Assembly: GCA_964614515.1 (NCBI GenBank)
Contig: CAZTPJ010000003.1
Span: 23,989-87,988, forward strand
Direction of reading: 5' to 3'
Length of the DNA stretch: 64,000 bases
DNA from: CAZTPJ01 sp964614515
GTDB taxonomy: Bacteria > Planctomycetota > Phycisphaerae > Phycisphaerales > UBA1924
Positions 41,050 through 50,670 of this stretch are shown piece after piece (the first letter of the stretch is position 1; every line of letters begins with the position of its first letter). The translations under genes and the position numbers were made by a program. The notes below the pieces were generated by a model, which saw nothing but the letters and a program-made list of their open reading frames with translations, had not been told where the DNA came from and did not search any database.

Positions 41050-43335
41050 TCACGGACACCCCGCGTTGAACGCGTTGCCGAAGCAGAGGAAGTCGAAGAT
41101 ATCGCACACGCCGGGGCCGGTGGAGGTGTCGCAGTCGCAGGCGTACGGATCGCTTTGATCAAACAGGTTGCCGAAGCAGAGGAAGTCGAAGATGTCGAGG
41201 ACGCCCGGCCCGGTGGTCTGGTCGCAGTCCGCGTAGCATTCGACGCATGAAGGCGAGTTGAACTCGCCGGGCGTGCCGATGTCGCCTGTCGATGAGGCGA
41301 ACGAGCCGTACACATCGCCGACTGTCGAAAGTTCCCACGCTTCGATGTCGTCCTTACCGATGGCCTCGCGGCAGGTCTGGCCGCTGCGGTTTTGCGTGCG
41401 AATCGTGCCGGGAAAATTTTGATCGCCATAGGTGAGGCGATCGACCAGTTCATTGTTCGCATCGTAGAGATTAAGTTGATCGTTGCGTCCGATGTTGTTG
41501 CCCTGTGACACCCCGAGCAGACCGACGATCTTGACGCTGGCGCTGAGGCTCCAGGCCGTGCGGAAGTCTTCCGCGGGGCTTTCGGTCAGGACGACGCTCT
41601 CGCCGGGCTGGACTGTGCCGAATGCGCTGAGGTCAAACGCGCCAGGCGTGACGTTGTCATCATCGAAACTCCATCCAGTCATGTCCACGGGTGATGTGCC
41701 CATGTTGGTGAACTCGATGAACTCGCCGCTGGCGCCGGAATACATCCACTCGGTGATGCGCATGCCTTCCGACGGCCCGAAGGTGTAGTCGATGTAGAGC
41801 GAACCCCACTCCGTCCGCTCGGGCATGAATGAGAGCGAGTTGAACGCGTTGGATGCGGTTGCGCCGACGTAATACGCCACGCGCTGCCCGCCCGTGCCCA
41901 CGACCGGCAGGTCAACGGAATATTCGTTCTGGCCGGATGGCGTCATCGCGACGCGTGCGTACGGGGCGGCGCGATCCGCGCGATAATACAGGTCAACGCC
42001 CGCGACGGGACTGCCCGCCGGCGACACCGACGCGGTGATCCGGACCACTTCGCCCGGCGACGGATTCGAGTTTGACGCGGTGATGGACGAGATCGTCGGG
42101 CCCACGGCCGTGAGTTCGGCGATGCCGTTGAGAAACGTCGCGCGTTGATCGATGAACTGCTGTAGGCCGACGATGTTGCCCCCGGCGAAGCCGAAGTATG
42201 GCATATTCACGGTGCTGGTGAAGTTCTGCTGAAAGAGCGTGTAAGAATAGAGTTTCTTGGGATCGGCCTGCACGGCCGCGTCGATCAACTGGCGGTGGGC
42301 GTCGAAGATCGGACCAAAGTAGTCCCAGTTCAGATCCCGCCTGGCGACGCGGTAGTGCGCCATGTATCGCTGTCGGAGTTCTGCGACGCTGAGCACGCGA
42401 CTGAGGACCGGCTTGTTCGACGCGGTGAAGTTCCGCGTGATCGTCCACATGGTCTGGGTAAAGGTCTCGTTGGCGTCGCGCTGCAGCAGGTGCATACGTC
42501 CATCGAGCGGATCGCGATACGCCATGAAGTCCGCGCCCTTGTTGATATAACTATCGTCGTCAGTCAGCAGGTTCTCAAGCACGACGGACCAGGTGGACGG
42601 ATCGATGGCGAAAACCGTGTCGATGCTGGGCCACTGGGCCAATGGCCAGTTGGTCACCGCGTCGCACACGGTGATCAGCGCGCCCAGGGGGTTGGCCAGA
42701 CCGCCGTCATCCTGGATTTCATAGCCGGTGTAGCCGCTCGGCAGCGTGCCGTTGTACCGGAGGCCGGGGCCGTTGGGATTGTTAGCGCATTTCACACGGA
42801 GGCCGTTGGTATCGGAGAAATATCGCCCGAGCATTGACTTGTTGGTCTGTTGCACGTTGACATAGACGCCCCAGTTCTGGCCGTTGAGCGTGACGGTGAC
42901 GTGGTTGGCTCGGGGGTTGGGGATGAACTGGGCGACGTAGTTGTTGTAGACGACTTCGCGACAGAACGTGGGATCACGGAACCCGTTGTTGAGGTTCAGC
43001 GTGGAGTACCCCATCAGTTCCTGTTCGGGATCAATGTGATCGGTGTAGATCTTCAACGAGAATTTTTCCGAGCCTGACGGCAGCCCGGTGTACGACGTGT
43101 TGCCGCGGATGCGCACGCCGACGCTCGGATACACCACACCCTCAACCGTCATGTCCGCGAGAATCGGCGTTTCGGACTGATAGTTTTGGCGAAGCAACTG
43201 GAGCCAGTTCGCGTCGTGAAACTGGAGGTTGATCGTGCGCAGGACGGTTGTGTCATACAGGTCCTGCCCGGCCGTGGTTCCGGCGAGCATGCTCAAAGCC
43301 AGCACCATGGGTGCGACGCGACGCGACTGGAACAT
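41050..43335 (-). CDS. Secreted CotH-kinase-like protein with lamin-tail and GC-type dockerin domains
   Basis: The 761-residue protein has a signal peptide (VAPMVLALSMLAGTTAGQ). Residues about 30-400 match the CotH family of secreted protein-kinase-like proteins: YPSVGVRIRGNTSYTGLPSGSEKFSLKIYTD, GYSTLNLNNGFRDPTFCREVVYNNY, NGQNWGVYVNVQQTNKSMLGRYF, and LLTDDDSYINKGADFMAYRDPLDGRMHLLQRDANETF. A fibronectin-like region and a lamin-tail domain (about 560-690: MRITEWMYSGASGEFIEFTNMG) follow, then the dockerin tail. The start has GGAGAGAG upstream. CotH proteins may phosphorylate surface proteins; here it is inferred. Confidence 0.88.
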   Translation of the reverse strand: MFQSRRVAPMVLALSMLAGTTAGQDLYDTTVLRTINLQFHDANWLQLLRQNYQSETPILADMTVEGVVYPSVGVRIRGNTSYTGLPSGSEKFSLKIYTDHIDPEQELMGYSTLNLNNGFRDPTFCREVVYNNYVAQFIPNPRANHVTVTLNGQNWGVYVNVQQTNKSMLGRYFSDTNGLRVKCANNPNGPGLRYNGTLPSGYTGYEIQDDGGLANPLGALITVCDAVTNWPLAQWPSIDTVFAIDPSTWSVVLENLLTDDDSYINKGADFMAYRDPLDGRMHLLQRDANETFTQTMWTITRNFTASNKPVLSRVLSVAELRQRYMAHYRVARRDLNWDYFGPIFDAHRQLIDAAVQADPKKLYSYTLFQQNFTSTVNMPYFGFAGGNIVGLQQFIDQRATFLNGIAELTAVGPTISSITASNSNPSPGEVVRITASVSPAGSPVAGVDLYYRADRAAPYARVAMTPSGQNEYSVDLPVVGTGGQRVAYYVGATASNAFNSLSFMPERTEWGSLYIDYTFGPSEGMRITEWMYSGASGEFIEFTNMGTSPVDMTGWSFDDDNVTPGAFDLSAFGTVQPGESVVLTESPAEDFRTAWSLSASVKIVGLLGVSQGNNIGRNDQLNLYDANNELVDRLTYGDQNFPGTIRTQNRSGQTCREAIGKDDIEAWELSTVGDVYGSFASSTGDIGTPGEFNSPSCVECYADCDQTTGPGVLDIFDFLCFGNLFDQSDPYACDCDTSTGPGVCDIFDFLCFGNAFNAGCP

Positions 43336-43532
43336 GGGTCTCTCTCCGATTCTGGAAGGGTTCGAGGGGTGGGAATGTCGAGTTCGCGCCAAGGCGAACG
43401 GATGGCCATACGTCCGAAAGCGCAGGTTGATGCAGTTGTCCGGTGAGATTCTTGATATGAACGTCAAGATAGATGTTATAGGACTATGGTGGCGTGTCGA
43501 AGGGGCAACGCCCGGCACCGGCCATTCCGTGC

Positions 43533-43566
43533 GCAAACGAAAGCCCGGCCTTGTGAGGGGCCGGGC
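43533..43566 (-). terminator. Rho-independent terminator
   Basis: On the minus strand GCCCGGCC and GGCCGGGC (8 bp, 8-base loop) are followed by TTTCGTTTGC. It lies 35 bases past the stop of the coiled-coil gene at 43601. Confidence 0.75.
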
Positions 43567-43600
43567 CGTGCTCGCGCACTTGGTTCATCGGTAGGGTCGA

Positions 43601-44563
43601 TCAGCGGTCGCGTGAGGCCGTGATCTTCGGGGCCGGCTCGTCTTCCGGTCCGATCTCGATGACGGGCGGCTCGATCTCGATGACGGGTTTGCGCTTGAGG
43701 AGGCGATGCTTCTCAAGGCCTGCGGCCGCGGCGTCGAGTTCGAACTTGGCGCGATCTTCGTACGACTTCGTCGCGCCCGAACCGGCGAGGGCCTGGAGGG
43801 TGGCTTCCTGATTTGCGCGGATGTCGGCGAGGCGTGCGTGGAGTTGATCGAGGCTCGCGGCGCGATACCGGCTCTGTTCGTCGATCGTGTGCTGGCGCTT
43901 CTCCATCATCTCGATCATGCGATCATTCCTTGCGATGGCGTCGACCTGTCGGTCGAGTTGCCAGAGTTGTGACTGGAACTCGGAGCGTTCCGTTTCGAGT
44001 TTTGCGAGCAGTTCGGTCAATCGCTGCTCCTGCTGGGCGAGGAAGCCCAGGTCGCGTTCGAGGTCGGCCACTCGCCCGACAAACGCATCACGCGTGTCGG
44101 CGATCTGCCCGGCCTTTGAATACGCCTGATCGAGGTTCAGCGAATCGCTGCCGAAGCGGATCTTCACGACGCGGAACTCGGCGCCCTCGCCGCGGGCCTC
44201 TTCGGCTCGTGCCAGAAGTGACTGCACGCCATCGAAATCGGCCTGCGCGAGTTCGACGACGCGTCGGCTCACGGCCAGTTCCCGCTCAAGTCCGTCGACC
44301 TGTCCGCGCAGTTCGCTCAAGTCCCTTCGCACGTCGGCGATGCGCTTGGGGTACTGCGATTCAAGATCGCGCAGTTGGGCCCGCAGGGCGATGGGATCCT
44401 TGATGTTCTTGTCGATGCGCTGATTGACGTTCTGTCGAGCCTGGGTCACGACCGCGAGAACGCGATCCGGACCGGCGATCAGCACCGCCGGCACCGCCAC
44501 AACGCCACCGACCAGCGCCGTGATCACACCAACTCGAACCACACCCTTGATGATGCCAGCCAT
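43601..44563 (-). CDS. Coiled-coil membrane-anchored protein
   Basis: The 320-residue protein has an N-terminal membrane helix (VVRVGVITALVGGVVAVPAVLIAG) and then a long helical region (about 50-270) with heptad spacing and charged residues (QLRDLESQYPKRIADVRRDLSELRGQVDGLERELAV, LERDLGFLAQQEQRLTELLAKLE). A Pro- and Glu-rich tail (KPVIEIEPPVIEIGPEDEP) ends it. It resembles planctomycete coiled-coil proteins of unknown role. AGGAGGAATTCA before ATG 44563 is a strong ribosome site. It is divergent from the sigma factor gene 242 bases away, so the two may share a control region. Confidence 0.75.
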   Translation of the reverse strand: MAGIIKGVVRVGVITALVGGVVAVPAVLIAGPDRVLAVVTQARQNVNQRIDKNIKDPIALRAQLRDLESQYPKRIADVRRDLSELRGQVDGLERELAVSRRVVELAQADFDGVQSLLARAEEARGEGAEFRVVKIRFGSDSLNLDQAYSKAGQIADTRDAFVGRVADLERDLGFLAQQEQRLTELLAKLETERSEFQSQLWQLDRQVDAIARNDRMIEMMEKRQHTIDEQSRYRAASLDQLHARLADIRANQEATLQALAGSGATKSYEDRAKFELDAAAAGLEKHRLLKRKPVIEIEPPVIEIGPEDEPAPKITASRDR

Positions 44564-44805
44564 TGAATTCCTCCTGCCACTTGGCGGGAATACGTGTTGC
44601 TCATCCGGGCCTACCTGCCCGCGTCAGAACAATGCTTGGGAAACCGGCCGGGCGTTTTTCAAACAAGCCTTGCGAACCGCGTTCAGGGCTGATCGCGGCC
44701 GAGACCTCCTGGGCTGGTATTGTCTTGGGAACGGAATGAAGGGTTTGACGCCAGACCTGAAAAACCCGGGCAATGACCGCCGAATAAGGCGACAGGGGCC
44801 ACCAC

Positions 44806-45564
44806 ATGCTCAATTCCATGACCACAGGGTTCGTCAACCGTCTCAGAAAGAACGATGAGGCCGCGTGGTTTGAACTCTGGGACACATTCGGACCCGTGAT
44901 TCGGGCGCAACTGACCAAATGGGGCAAGGGGCGCATCGGGCACGAAACGGTGCGTGATCTGTCGCAGGAGACGCTCGCGGCGTTATCAGACTCCATCGAT
45001 CGGTACGATCCCACGCGCGGCGCCCGATTCTCGACGTGGCTTCTGGCCATCGCCAAGCATGTCCTGGGCGATGAACTCGATCGGCGAATGGCCCAAAAAC
45101 GCGGCTCGGGCAAACGCGGCGGCGAACTTGATGAATCGTGGATGGGGGCGTCGACGAACGTCCCCGTTGATGCCGCGTATGAAGCGGCGGTGTTTCGTTC
45201 AAAGGTCGCGGCGGCGATCAAGATGGTTGAGAAGGAGTGCGATTTCGTTGACTTTTCGATCTACCGCATGCGCGTACTCGACGGCGCCAGCGGAAAGGAC
45301 GTCGCCGCCAACCTGGGCATGAGCGAACCGACGGTAAGCCGCAAACTGACCCGAGTGCGCGATCTGCTGCGGTCGCGGATCGCGGAAGTCGTGGCGACGT
45401 ACTCCTTCACCGACGAGGAGGAACACGAGGCCGAACGAAACGGACTCGTGCTGAATCCCAAAGCCAATCCTGAGCGTGCCGATGACGCGCTCTTCGATGA
45501 ATGCGTGGCGGAGATCTATCACCGCCAGTTGGAACTCAAACGCCAGGACGAGGCCGCGGTCTGA
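44806..45564 (+). CDS. RNA polymerase sigma factor, ECF type
   Basis: The 252-residue protein directs RNA polymerase. Region 2 reads AAWFELWDTFGPVIRAQLTKW, RDLSQETLAALSDSIDRYDP, RFSTWLLAIAKHVLGDELDR; region 4 is IYRMRVLDGASGKDVAANLGMSEPTVSRKLTRVRDLLRSRI with a helix-turn-helix. It has no sign of an anti-sigma partner, but the next gene (45613) is a Ser/Thr kinase 48 bases downstream, a pairing typical of planctomycete ECF groups in which the kinase controls sigma activity. The C-terminal 50 residues extend past region 4. ATG 44806 is used; ATG 44818 is also possible. Confidence 0.9.
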   Translation: MLNSMTTGFVNRLRKNDEAAWFELWDTFGPVIRAQLTKWGKGRIGHETVRDLSQETLAALSDSIDRYDPTRGARFSTWLLAIAKHVLGDELDRRMAQKRGSGKRGGELDESWMGASTNVPVDAAYEAAVFRSKVAAAIKMVEKECDFVDFSIYRMRVLDGASGKDVAANLGMSEPTVSRKLTRVRDLLRSRIAEVVATYSFTDEEEHEAERNGLVLNPKANPERADDALFDECVAEIYHRQLELKRQDEAAV

Positions 45565-45612
45565 CGCCTCTGGGGACAACCCCTCGTCCAGCGACTTGCG
45601 GAGCGAGCATCG

Positions 45613-47922
45613 ATGGGGCCACTTCCGATCATCCTGCTGATTCTCGGCCTGCTGGTTCTGATCCCAGTCGCCGCCATCGTCGTGATCTACCTGCTCGTGC
45701 CGCTGTTCAAAGGCGTGGGCTGGCTCATTCGTCAGGTCTTTCGCTTCATCGCCGGCGAGATCGGCGATGTCTTCCGCATCATCGGAAGCCTCATCACCAT
45801 GATCGTGCTGACGCCGCTGGTCATCGGCACGATCGTCATCGGCCGCTGGTCCGCCTCGGCGCACTACGGCCGTGCGATCAAGTCCGAGTTCCGAACGACG
45901 GGTCTGTGCATCTATCGCATCCTCGTGGGCCATCCCGCGCGGCTGCTTTGCCTGACAGCGCTGACCGAAGGCATCGAGAAGCGCGTGCCGGAGGTCATGG
46001 CCGCAGCGCCAGGGCGAGACAAGCCAACGGGGCGCACGGGTCAGTTTCCGGGGTATTCGATCGTCGGCTCGCTTGCGGCCGGGGGCTCGGGCGGCAAGTT
46101 GTACGTTGCGGAGCCTGACGAGATCAAGTTGGCCGCGCTGACGCGGCAAGGCCACGCGGATGTTCGCCAGGTCGTCATCAAGACGTTCTCGCTGCGCGAT
46201 GGTTCGAGCCTGCCGCAGATGTTCCGCGAGAATCGCTCGCTTGATGCGGCCAGACGCCTGGGTCTGATTCTCGAGCACGAAACCACGGACGAACGCTTCT
46301 TCTACGTGATGCGCTATGTTCCCGGCGAATCGCTGGGACTCGTCACGCAGCGACTGCACGCCGAATGCGGGCCGGATGGCCTTGAAGGGCGTGCGCTGCG
46401 CAAGGCCCTGGGCTATGGCGCTGATCTCGTCCGCACGCTCGATACCTATCACCGCGGCGGCCTGTGGCACAAGGACGTCAAGCCCGACAACATCATCGTC
46501 GATGGCAAAGAAGCCCACCTCGTGGACCTGGGACTCATCACGCCGCTGCGCTCGGCCATGACGCTCACGACCCACGGCACCGAGTACTTCCGCGATCCCG
46601 AGATGGTGCGCCTCGCACTCAAGGGCGTGAAGGTGCACGAAGTCAACGGCGCGAAGTTCGACATCTACGCCGCGGGCGCGGTGCTGTATTCCGTCATCGA
46701 GGGTTCGTTCCCGATGCACGGCGGGCTGAGCCAGATCACGAAGAAGTGCCCCGAGGCGGTGCGATGGATCGTGCGCCGCGCGATGACGGATTATGAGCGT
46801 CGATACGCGAGTTCGAGCGAGATGCTTGCGGACCTGAGCGTGGTGCTTGCCGCGTCCGATGCGTTCGCGGTGCGTCCGGCGGATCTGCCAAGCATGGGCG
46901 GGCAACACGCCGAAGCGCCTGCGCACGCCGCATCACCTGCGCATGCTGCGTCAACGCCGTCGCCGGGCGATCCGGACTGGATCTTCGCCCCAGCCGCAAC
47001 GCCGGGCCATGCAGCGCCGGGCGCTGCGCCGCGCGTGGCGCCCGAGGCTCGCGGGCATTCACCGCGCCCACCGCGTCCGACACCATCATCGCGTCCTCGC
47101 ATCAAGGTCACGAACTGGTGGACAGGCGCGTATGCGGTGGAAGATGATCCGCGTGCGCCGCGCGAGCGCGTGAATCCGTTGTCATCGGTTCCGAACATGG
47201 GCGGCGCGGCCGCACCTCCCCCACCACCCCCGCACGCGGCGCGATCGCCACGGCCGGTGCGTCCGCATCGCGCCAAGGGCGTGCCGGCGAAGGAACAACG
47301 CGCGAACGCCCGCGCTCGCGCGCAGGCCGCCCGCGCCCGCGCTCATACGCGCATGAGTTCACGACGCAAGCACACGCCTGCGGACTATTCAAACAATCCG
47401 AACCTCGGCGTGGCGGGCGCGATCGCGGGCTTTTTGATCCTCGCGGGCCTGGGCGCGGGCGCGCTGCTGCTCTTCGCGTCGTCAAATCGCTCCGTGCGCA
47501 ACGATGCGCCGACGCCCATCGAAGCAGCGCCCGCGATGGACCTGACTGGCCGCACCGTGGCCGTGCTGCGCGAACGCATCACGTATCTGCCGGGCATCAT
47601 TGATCAGGTGGACGATCGGCTCGAGCGGCTTCAGATCGCCGGCGCACGGCTGATCAACCTCGGACCCGGCGGCGGCACGACTGAGGATGAGGAACTTCTC
47701 GCGGGTCTGCGTTCGACCATCGGCCTGCACCCGTTCCAGTCCGAAGGCGCACGCGACGCCATTCGTTCATGGCTCAACACGCACAGCGATGTTGACATGG
47801 TCGTGTGGATCGCGCCCGACAGCGGCTCGGGCACAAACCCCGACGTGTGGGTTGTCTCCGCGGAACACGTCGCGGAGGCCGAAGCGACGTATACCTCGCG
47901 CGAACTCGTGCTGCGACGGTGA
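45613..47922 (+). CDS. Membrane Ser/Thr protein kinase
   Basis: The 769-residue protein has two N-terminal membrane helices (about 5-30 and 57-77), a kinase domain (about 147-410), an Ala/Pro/Arg-rich linker (about 430-590), a third helix (AGAIAGFLILAGLGAGALLLF) and a C-terminal outside part. Kinase signs are GSLAAGGSGG (nucleotide loop), K190 in VVIKTF, Glu in MFRENRSLD, the HRD equivalent H286-K287-D288 with N293, D305-LG for DFG, and DPE. All essential residues are present, so it should be active. Directly behind the sigma gene, it may sense an envelope signal through its outer part. Confidence 0.9.
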   Translation: MGPLPIILLILGLLVLIPVAAIVVIYLLVPLFKGVGWLIRQVFRFIAGEIGDVFRIIGSLITMIVLTPLVIGTIVIGRWSASAHYGRAIKSEFRTTGLCIYRILVGHPARLLCLTALTEGIEKRVPEVMAAAPGRDKPTGRTGQFPGYSIVGSLAAGGSGGKLYVAEPDEIKLAALTRQGHADVRQVVIKTFSLRDGSSLPQMFRENRSLDAARRLGLILEHETTDERFFYVMRYVPGESLGLVTQRLHAECGPDGLEGRALRKALGYGADLVRTLDTYHRGGLWHKDVKPDNIIVDGKEAHLVDLGLITPLRSAMTLTTHGTEYFRDPEMVRLALKGVKVHEVNGAKFDIYAAGAVLYSVIEGSFPMHGGLSQITKKCPEAVRWIVRRAMTDYERRYASSSEMLADLSVVLAASDAFAVRPADLPSMGGQHAEAPAHAASPAHAASTPSPGDPDWIFAPAATPGHAAPGAAPRVAPEARGHSPRPPRPTPSSRPRIKVTNWWTGAYAVEDDPRAPRERVNPLSSVPNMGGAAAPPPPPPHAARSPRPVRPHRAKGVPAKEQRANARARAQAARARAHTRMSSRRKHTPADYSNNPNLGVAGAIAGFLILAGLGAGALLLFASSNRSVRNDAPTPIEAAPAMDLTGRTVAVLRERITYLPGIIDQVDDRLERLQIAGARLINLGPGGGTTEDEELLAGLRSTIGLHPFQSEGARDAIRSWLNTHSDVDMVVWIAPDSGSGTNPDVWVVSAEHVAEAEATYTSRELVLRR

Positions 47923-47945
47923 ATGTACGAAAACTTCGTCCGTGC

Positions 47946-47974
47946 CACTGAAGTCGCCATAGGCGACTTCAGTG
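47946..47974. repeat. Dispersed hairpin, family C
   Basis: CACTGAAGTCGCC, loop ATA, GGCGACTTCAGTG: a perfect 13-bp stem. It lies 24 bases past the kinase stop. Exact copies are at 48092-48120 and 54019-54047. Confidence 0.85.
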
Positions 47975-48010
47975 CTTTCGGGTTCGTCGTGTCATCAACA
48001 GGCCAAGCAC

Positions 48011-48178
48011 GGGCAAGCCAGGAGGCTTGCCCATGCCACGCGCCCAAGCCCTTCCTGACGGTCGGGCTTCTTGCACTGACTTTTCTCGTGCCACTGAAGT
48101 CGCCATAGGCGACTTCAGTGCTTTCGGGTTCGTCGTATCATCAACAGGCCACGCACGGGCAAGCCAGGAGGCTTGCCC
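48011..48178. repeat. 168-bp composite repeat B-C-B, with 146-bp tandem duplication
   Basis: A family B hairpin (48011-48032), a GGGCTT/AAGCCC hairpin, a family C hairpin (48092-48120) and a second family B hairpin (48157-48178) form one block. The distance from C at 47946 to C at 48092 and from B at 48011 to B at 48157 is 146 bases in both cases, so a unit was tandemly duplicated. The same B-C-B block lies at 53937-54105. It fills the gap between the kinase and gap genes. Confidence 0.8.
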
Positions 48179-48216
48179 ATGCCACGCGATCATGCCACGC
48201 GCCAAGCCGCCGGTCC

Positions 48217-49254
48217 TCAGCGCACGCCATCCTTCGCGGCCATCATCGCAATAAAGTCCACGCATCGCGCCGCATAGCCCGCCTCGTTGTCATACCACGA
48301 GACGACCTTGAAGAAGTTCTTGTTGAGTTCGATGCCCGCGAGCGAATCGAAGATCGACGATCGACGATCGCCGATGAAGTCGCTCGACACGACTTCTTCA
48401 TCGGTGAAACCGAGGATGCCCTTCATCGCGCCAACGCTCGCCGCCTTCATCGCCGCGTTGATGTCCGCAAGGCTCGTCGCCTTGCTCGTGCGAACCGTCA
48501 GGTCCACCGCCGAGACATCCGCCACAGGCACCCGGAACGACATGCCCGTCAACCTGCCCTTGAGCGCAGGGATGCACAGTGCCACGGCCTTGGCCGCGCC
48601 GGTGCTCGCGGGAATGATGTTCTGATACGCATTGCGTCCGCCGCGCCAGTCTTTCTTGCTCGGGCCATCCTGCGTGGGCTGGGTGGCGGTGGCCGCGTGA
48701 ATCGTGGTCATCAGGCCTTCTTCGATGCCGAAGGCGTCGTGCATGACTTTCGCGATGGGCGCGAGGCAGTTGGTCGTGCAACTCGCGTTGGACACGATCG
48801 TGTGTTTCGCGGCGTCATACATCGAGTCGTTCACGCCAAGGCACATCGTCGGAATCTGTTCCGGCGATTTCGTCGGCGCCGAGATGAGTACGCGCTTCGC
48901 CCCGGCCGTGATGTGCTTGCCCGCGCCTTCGACATCCGTGAACAGGCCGGTGGACTCGAGCACATACTGCACGCCGAGATCTTTCCACGGCAGTTTGGCG
49001 GGATCCTTTTCGCTCAGGCACTTGGTCGTAAAGCCGTTGGCCGTGAAGGATGTGTCGTCTGCGGTGACATCGACGCCCTTGCCGCCGAGGCGGAAGCGCC
49101 CGTGCATGGTGTCGAATTTGAGCAAGTACGCGAGATTCCCGGCCGGCACAAGGTCATTGACCGCGACGATCTCGATGGCGGGATTCTCCCGCGCGATGCG
49201 ATAGACCAGTCGCCCGATCCGCCCGAATCCATTGATCCCAATCCGAATGGCCAT
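48217..49254 (-). CDS. gap: Glyceraldehyde-3-phosphate dehydrogenase, type I
   Basis: The enzyme oxidises glyceraldehyde 3-phosphate to 1,3-bisphosphoglycerate with NAD in glycolysis. The 345-residue protein has the NAD fold start RIGINGFGRIGRLVYR, the acidic VNDL after the second strand, LKFDTMHGRF, the active-site SNASCTTNCLAP, the TIHAATATQ and RGGRNAYQNIIPASTGAAKAV segments, RVPVADVSAVDLTV and SWYDNEAGYAARCVD. The length is normal. ATG 49254 is the natural start. It is followed by the repeats described above; upstream lies pyrC with a gap of 99 bases on the same strand. Confidence 0.97.
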   Translation of the reverse strand: MAIRIGINGFGRIGRLVYRIARENPAIEIVAVNDLVPAGNLAYLLKFDTMHGRFRLGGKGVDVTADDTSFTANGFTTKCLSEKDPAKLPWKDLGVQYVLESTGLFTDVEGAGKHITAGAKRVLISAPTKSPEQIPTMCLGVNDSMYDAAKHTIVSNASCTTNCLAPIAKVMHDAFGIEEGLMTTIHAATATQPTQDGPSKKDWRGGRNAYQNIIPASTGAAKAVALCIPALKGRLTGMSFRVPVADVSAVDLTVRTSKATSLADINAAMKAASVGAMKGILGFTDEEVVSSDFIGDRRSSIFDSLAGIELNKNFFKVVSWYDNEAGYAARCVDFIAMMAAKDGVR

Positions 49255-49353
49255 GATGCCCCCCTGTAATGATGTGTATTTGCGACCGCAATCCGTGGCG
49301 GATGCGCGAGAATCGTAGCCGCAGTCCGGCCGTGTCTGGCCGGGACGCGCGGA

Positions 49354-50670
49354 TCACGCGGTCACGGAGTCCCATTGATGCGCGATGCGTCCGCCGACGA
49401 TCGTCGCCCGCGCTCGCCCGCGAACTTCCCACCCTTCATACGGCATGTTGCGGCTCAAACCGACGAGATCATCAGCGCGGATTGTCCACGCCGAATCGGG
49501 GTCGATGATGGTCACGTCGGCCGGGCCGCCAATCGTCAGACGTCCAAGGCCCATGGCATCCAAGCCACACAGTCGCGCGGGGTTCACGGTCAGCAGTTCG
49601 ATCAACTTCATCCAGTCGATCAAGCCCGGCTCGACGAGCGCCTTGATGTACAGCGCCAGCGCTGTCTCAAGGCCGACGAGGCCCATCGGCGCTTCCTCGA
49701 AGGGCAAGGCCTTTTCGTGCGCCGCATGAGGCGCGTGGTCGGTTCCGAGCACGGTGATCGTGCCATCCGCGACACCCTCGCGGATCGCGCGGACATCTTT
49801 CTCCTCGCGAAGGGGGGGGTTCACTTTGGCGTTGGTGTCGGGCACACCGCCGCGGTCCACGGCCTCGTGCGTCAACAGCAGGTGGTGCGGCGCGGCCTCG
49901 GCCGTGATGGGTTGCCCATCGCGCCGCGCACGCCGTACGAGTTCGACCGACTCGCCGCTGGAAATGTGCTGGACGTGATATCGGCATCCGATCGCGCGAT
50001 TCAGTCGGATGTCGCGCTCGATGATGAGTTCCTCGGCGACTCGCGGCCAGCCGGCGAGGCCGAACTTCGTCGCCACGCTTCCGGCGTGCATGGAGGCCCG
50101 CGCGGTCAGTGTTGGCTCCTGGCAATGTTGCATGAGCGCCCGCCCCGTCGTCTTGACGATCCCCAACGCCCTGGCCATCAATCCCGCCGACGCCACCACA
50201 TCGCCATCATCCGAGAACCCCACCGCGCCGGCCCGCGCCATCAACGATATCTCCGCGATGTGTTCGCCCTTGCGGCCGACCGACACCGCTCCGACAGGGA
50301 ACACCCGGCAACGTCCCGATTCCTCCGCCCTCGCTCGCACCAGGCGCATCATCTCAGGCGTGTCGAGGGCGGGCGAGGTGTTGGGCATACCGCAGACGGC
50401 CGTGAAACCCCCCGCCACAGCCGCAAGCGTGCCGGTGGCGATGGTCTCCTTGTGCTCACCGCCCGGCTCGCGGAGATGAACGTGCGGGTCGATGAGTCCG
50501 GGAACCACGAGGCATCCGGCGGCGGCGAGGACCTTCGAATCGGAATCCGCCAGAAGTCCCGGGCCTATGGCGACGATGCGGCCCTCGGCGATTGCAACGT
50601 CGGCCGAGCGATCTGTCCCGCCCGCCGGGTCCAGGACGCGTCCGCCGCGAATCAGGATCGTTTGTGCCAT
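49354..50670 (-). CDS. pyrC: Dihydroorotase (class I)
   Basis: The enzyme cyclises carbamoyl aspartate to dihydroorotate in pyrimidine synthesis. The 438-residue protein is a class I form. Metal site motifs: GLIDPHVHLREPG (HxH), VVASAGLMARALG, LMQHCQEP, YHVQHISS, and the catalytic Asp in VLGTDHAPHAAHEKALPF. The Lys ligand of other forms is replaced by the Asp/Glu-rich GFSDDGDVV. The end (ADVTIIDPDSAWTIRADDL) is typical for the outer beta-domain. ATG 50670 is chosen because it begins at AQTILIRGGRV; no clear ribosome site precedes it. No aspartate carbamoyltransferase gene is near. Confidence 0.93.
   Translation of the reverse strand: MAQTILIRGGRVLDPAGGTDRSADVAIAEGRIVAIGPGLLADSDSKVLAAAGCLVVPGLIDPHVHLREPGGEHKETIATGTLAAVAGGFTAVCGMPNTSPALDTPEMMRLVRARAEESGRCRVFPVGAVSVGRKGEHIAEISLMARAGAVGFSDDGDVVASAGLMARALGIVKTTGRALMQHCQEPTLTARASMHAGSVATKFGLAGWPRVAEELIIERDIRLNRAIGCRYHVQHISSGESVELVRRARRDGQPITAEAAPHHLLLTHEAVDRGGVPDTNAKVNPPLREEKDVRAIREGVADGTITVLGTDHAPHAAHEKALPFEEAPMGLVGLETALALYIKALVEPGLIDWMKLIELLTVNPARLCGLDAMGLGRLTIGGPADVTIIDPDSAWTIRADDLVGLSRNMPYEGWEVRGRARATIVGGRIAHQWDSVTA

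Noticed and set aside
45199..46926. 575-codon minus-strand frame under sigma factor and kinase
   Set aside because: Antisense mirror of well-supported kinase and sigma motifs.
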